DNA of 7,084 nt from Flavobacterium sp. (GTDB lineage Bacteria; Bacteroidota; Bacteroidia; Flavobacteriales; Flavobacteriaceae), in the NCBI GenBank assembly GCA_005792865.1, contig SXQR01000064.1, positions 1 through 7,084 of the forward strand, written 5' to 3'. The translations under genes and the position numbers were made by a program. Positions 5,035 to 7,084 of the stretch are shown in pieces (position 1 is the stretch's first letter; every line of letters begins with the position of its first letter). The notes under the pieces are model-generated. The model saw nothing but the letters and a program-made list of their open reading frames with translations, was not told where the DNA came from and made no database searches.

Positions 5035-7084
5035 ACCGTTAATCCTCCTGTTATTTTGCCTGCCGTTGAAGGCGCAGGAAAAACCGGTCCCGCTGCGCGA
5101 GGTGCTCGGCCAGATCGAGCGCATCCACAACGTGCGTTTCAATTTCATCGAGGAGGAAATCGTCGTGTACCGGGTCACGCCTCCCGGGCAAGGGCTTTCG
5201 CTTACCGAAAAAATTGCGTACCTGCAACGCGAGACCCGGCTGCGCTTTACCAAGGCGGGCGGGAACTATTACACGATCTATAACGACAAACGCATGGACA
5301 AGCCGCTTTGCGGATACCTGCGAGACCGGGAGACCGGGCGGCCCGTGGAAAATGCGGCGATCCTGGTGGCAGGCAGGGTCGTGACCTCATCCAATGCCGA
5401 GGGTTATTTTGAATTGCCGGTCCTGACCCCCGAAACCGTATCGGTACGGCATCAGGGATTCATTCCGAAGGAAGTCAATCCGGAAGACCTGTATGTTCCG
5501 CAATGCCCCAAAATCCTGCTCGAGGCCATCATCGCCGAACTCCCTGACGTGCTTGCGAAACCGTACATCGCGACGGGAATCGGGAAGACCGCCGAAGGCA
5601 CGTTCACGGTCCGTCCGCCCAAATTCGGGATCCTGCCGGGACTGGCAGAGCCGGACGTCCTGCAGGCCATGCAGCAGATCCCGGGCATCTACAGCGCCGA
5701 CGAGACCGTATCCAATCTCAACGTGCGCGGCGGCACGCACGACCAAAACCTCTTTTTGTGGAACGGCATCCGCATGTTCCAGACCGGGCACTTTTTCGGA
5801 TTGATTTCGGGGTTCAACCCATCGGCGGTGCGCGAGGTCAATATCGTCAAGAGCGGATCGGCGGCGCATTTTGGCGAGAGCGTTTCGAGTGTCGTCGAGA
5901 TTTCGTCGCGCGATGCGGGCCATACGGGGCATTACGGTTTTGCAATCAATATGATCAGTGCCGAATTCATCGCGCAGGCCCCGCTGTCTGCCGGAACATC
6001 GCTGATGGTCTCGGGGAGGCGCTCCTATACCGACTGGTTGCAGACCGCGACTTACCGCAGCTACCGCGACCGGGTTTTCCAAAATACCGTGGTGACAGAA
6101 CCGGGTGGTGCCTCTGCCGAAATTCCCCGTACCGACGAGGAATTCCATTTCTACGATGCCGCGATCCAGTTGCAAACCACCGCCGGAAAGCACCGCATCA
6201 CGGCCGATGCGATCCTCATGCAGAATGACCTGCGACTTGTCCAGGATTTTACCCGAAGCAATTCGCTCTCACAAGAGCATTTTGGCGGCAATGCCTCGGT
6301 CGAATCAAATTGGTCCGATCGACTCTCGACCACGGTCGCGGCATCGGCATCGCAATATGAATTGGAGAGCCACCACCTCTCCGGTGAAGGGCAGACACTT
6401 GACCAGCGCAACAGGGTATTTTATTCAGATGTGCGCGCTTCGGGCGGACTGAATATAAACGAACGCGCATCGGTTGAATCCGGGTACCAGGTCGCGCAAA
6501 CCGCGGTCACCAATTTTGACCAGGTCAATACGCCCTTCTTTCGCCGAAAAATCACCGAGGTCCTGGTAACGCACGCGGCCTTCACCGAATTCAGGCAAGC
6601 TTCGGCATCGGGAAAGACGTCCTGGAGGGCCGGATTGCGCGCGAATTACACGCCCGAATTCAAGATGCTGCTTTTGGAGCCTCGGCTTTTTTTCCGCCGG
6701 CAACTTGCGCAGGCGCTGCACCTTGAATTATCGGCCGAGCGAAAAAGCCAGACCATGTCCCAGGTTATTGACCTGCAACGCGATTTCCTGGGCATCGAGA
6801 AAAGGCGCTGGGTTTTGGCCAACGACGCGGACCTCCCGGTGCAGAAGAGCTGGCAGGGAACGGCCGGATTTTCCTATTCCAAAAACGATTGGCTCGCCAC
6901 CGCCGAAATTTTCTACAAGGAAATCGACGGCATTACCAGTTCGGAGCAAGGATTCCAGAACCAGTTTGAATTTATCCGTGCCTCGGGCGCCTATGCTGTT
7001 TATGGCGTCGAATCACTGTTGCAAAGGCGTTTTGGTGCATTTTATTCGTGGATTTCCTATGCTTACACCCGTAATGATTATCAG
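5021..7084 (+). CDS. TonB-dependent receptor with N-terminal STN-like and carboxypeptidase-regulatory-like domains (3' end beyond window)
   Basis: An outer-membrane receptor, 688 residues seen, reading open to the last base. The signal peptide is 1-18 (MRVLRPLILLLFCLPLKA). Residues about 21-90 (PLREVLGQIERIHNVRFNF ... LQRETRLRF ... YYTIY) resemble an STN domain, the periplasmic signalling module of FecA-type transducers. Residues about 94-170 (LCGYLRDRETGRPVENAAILV ... SSNAEGYFELPV) are a carboxypeptidase-regulatory-like beta-sandwich. The plug is about 205-298: EPDVLQAMQQIPGI, NLNVRGG at 232-238, LFLWNGIRMF, VREVNIVKSGSAAHFGE, SSVVEISSRD. Then comes the barrel, starting with strands such as VSGRRSYTDWL. 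A full receptor of this type is often about 750-900 residues, so only the last barrel strands should be missing. The start at 5021 overlaps the fecR end in another frame. It probably imports or senses a ligand and signals to FecR. The substrate cannot be read; nothing in the window proves iron. Confidence 0.92.
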   Translation, partial: MRVLRPLILLLFCLPLKAQEKPVPLREVLGQIERIHNVRFNFIEEEIVVYRVTPPGQGLSLTEKIAYLQRETRLRFTKAGGNYYTIYNDKRMDKPLCGYLRDRETGRPVENAAILVAGRVVTSSNAEGYFELPVLTPETVSVRHQGFIPKEVNPEDLYVPQCPKILLEAIIAELPDVLAKPYIATGIGKTAEGTFTVRPPKFGILPGLAEPDVLQAMQQIPGIYSADETVSNLNVRGGTHDQNLFLWNGIRMFQTGHFFGLISGFNPSAVREVNIVKSGSAAHFGESVSSVVEISSRDAGHTGHYGFAINMISAEFIAQAPLSAGTSLMVSGRRSYTDWLQTATYRSYRDRVFQNTVVTEPGGASAEIPRTDEEFHFYDAAIQLQTTAGKHRITADAILMQNDLRLVQDFTRSNSLSQEHFGGNASVESNWSDRLSTTVAASASQYELESHHLSGEGQTLDQRNRVFYSDVRASGGLNINERASVESGYQVAQTAVTNFDQVNTPFFRRKITEVLVTHAAFTEFRQASASGKTSWRAGLRANYTPEFKMLLLEPRLFFRRQLAQALHLELSAERKSQTMSQVIDLQRDFLGIEKRRWVLANDADLPVQKSWQGTAGFSYSKNDWLATAEIFYKEIDGITSSEQGFQNQFEFIRASGAYAVYGVESLLQRRFGAFYSWISYAYTRNDYQ

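Noticed and set aside
5387..6193. 268-residue minus-strand frame inside the receptor gene
   Set aside because: It is antisense to clear plug and barrel sequence and shows no family-like features. Long antisense frames are common in GC-rich genes.

Overview
The window looks like chromosomal DNA from a Bacteroidota bacterium, most likely a relatively GC-rich member of the Flavobacteriia. The evidence is a C-terminal type IX secretion (T9SS) sorting domain, lipoproteins with an acidic Ser/Asp-rich stretch after the lipid cysteine, a FecR with a Bacteroidota-style C-terminal domain, a TonB-dependent receptor with an N-terminal carboxypeptidase-regulatory-like domain, A-rich leaders instead of Shine-Dalgarno sequences, and a TAnnTTTG-type -7 box. 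The genus cannot be settled from sequence reading alone.

Layout. Bases 1-51 are an unresolved flank, possibly the tail of a convergent gene. A hairpin with a T tract on both sides (52-80) closes the first gene. On the minus strand, 79-1737 encodes a secreted T9SS cargo with propeller-like repeats. A second strong terminator (1794-1819) separates it from a compact minus-strand group: a 340-residue lipoprotein (2461-3483), a possible 47-residue membrane protein (2313-2456) and a 154-residue lipoprotein (1838-2302). Gaps in this group are 4 and 10 nt, so it reads as one operon transcribed leftward. A 90-bp divergent intergenic region (3484-3573) separates it from a plus-strand operon: an ECF sigma factor (3574-4095), a FecR-type anti-sigma factor (4132-5034) and a TonB-dependent receptor (5021-7084, cut by the window end). 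No gene-free stretch exceeds 300 bases. No rRNA, tRNA, CRISPR or mobile element was seen.

How it may work. Sigma factor, membrane-spanning FecR and a TonB-dependent receptor carrying an STN-like N-terminal domain are the three parts of a Fec-type trans-envelope signalling relay. The receptor senses a ligand at the outer membrane, its periplasmic domain contacts FecR, and FecR controls the sigma factor. The divergent lipoprotein operon is a good candidate for a partner or target of this relay. Its two lipoproteins share a homologous C-terminal domain, and the larger one also carries two copies of a Cys-bracketed domain. The ligand is unknown. The link between the two operons is inferred from position only.
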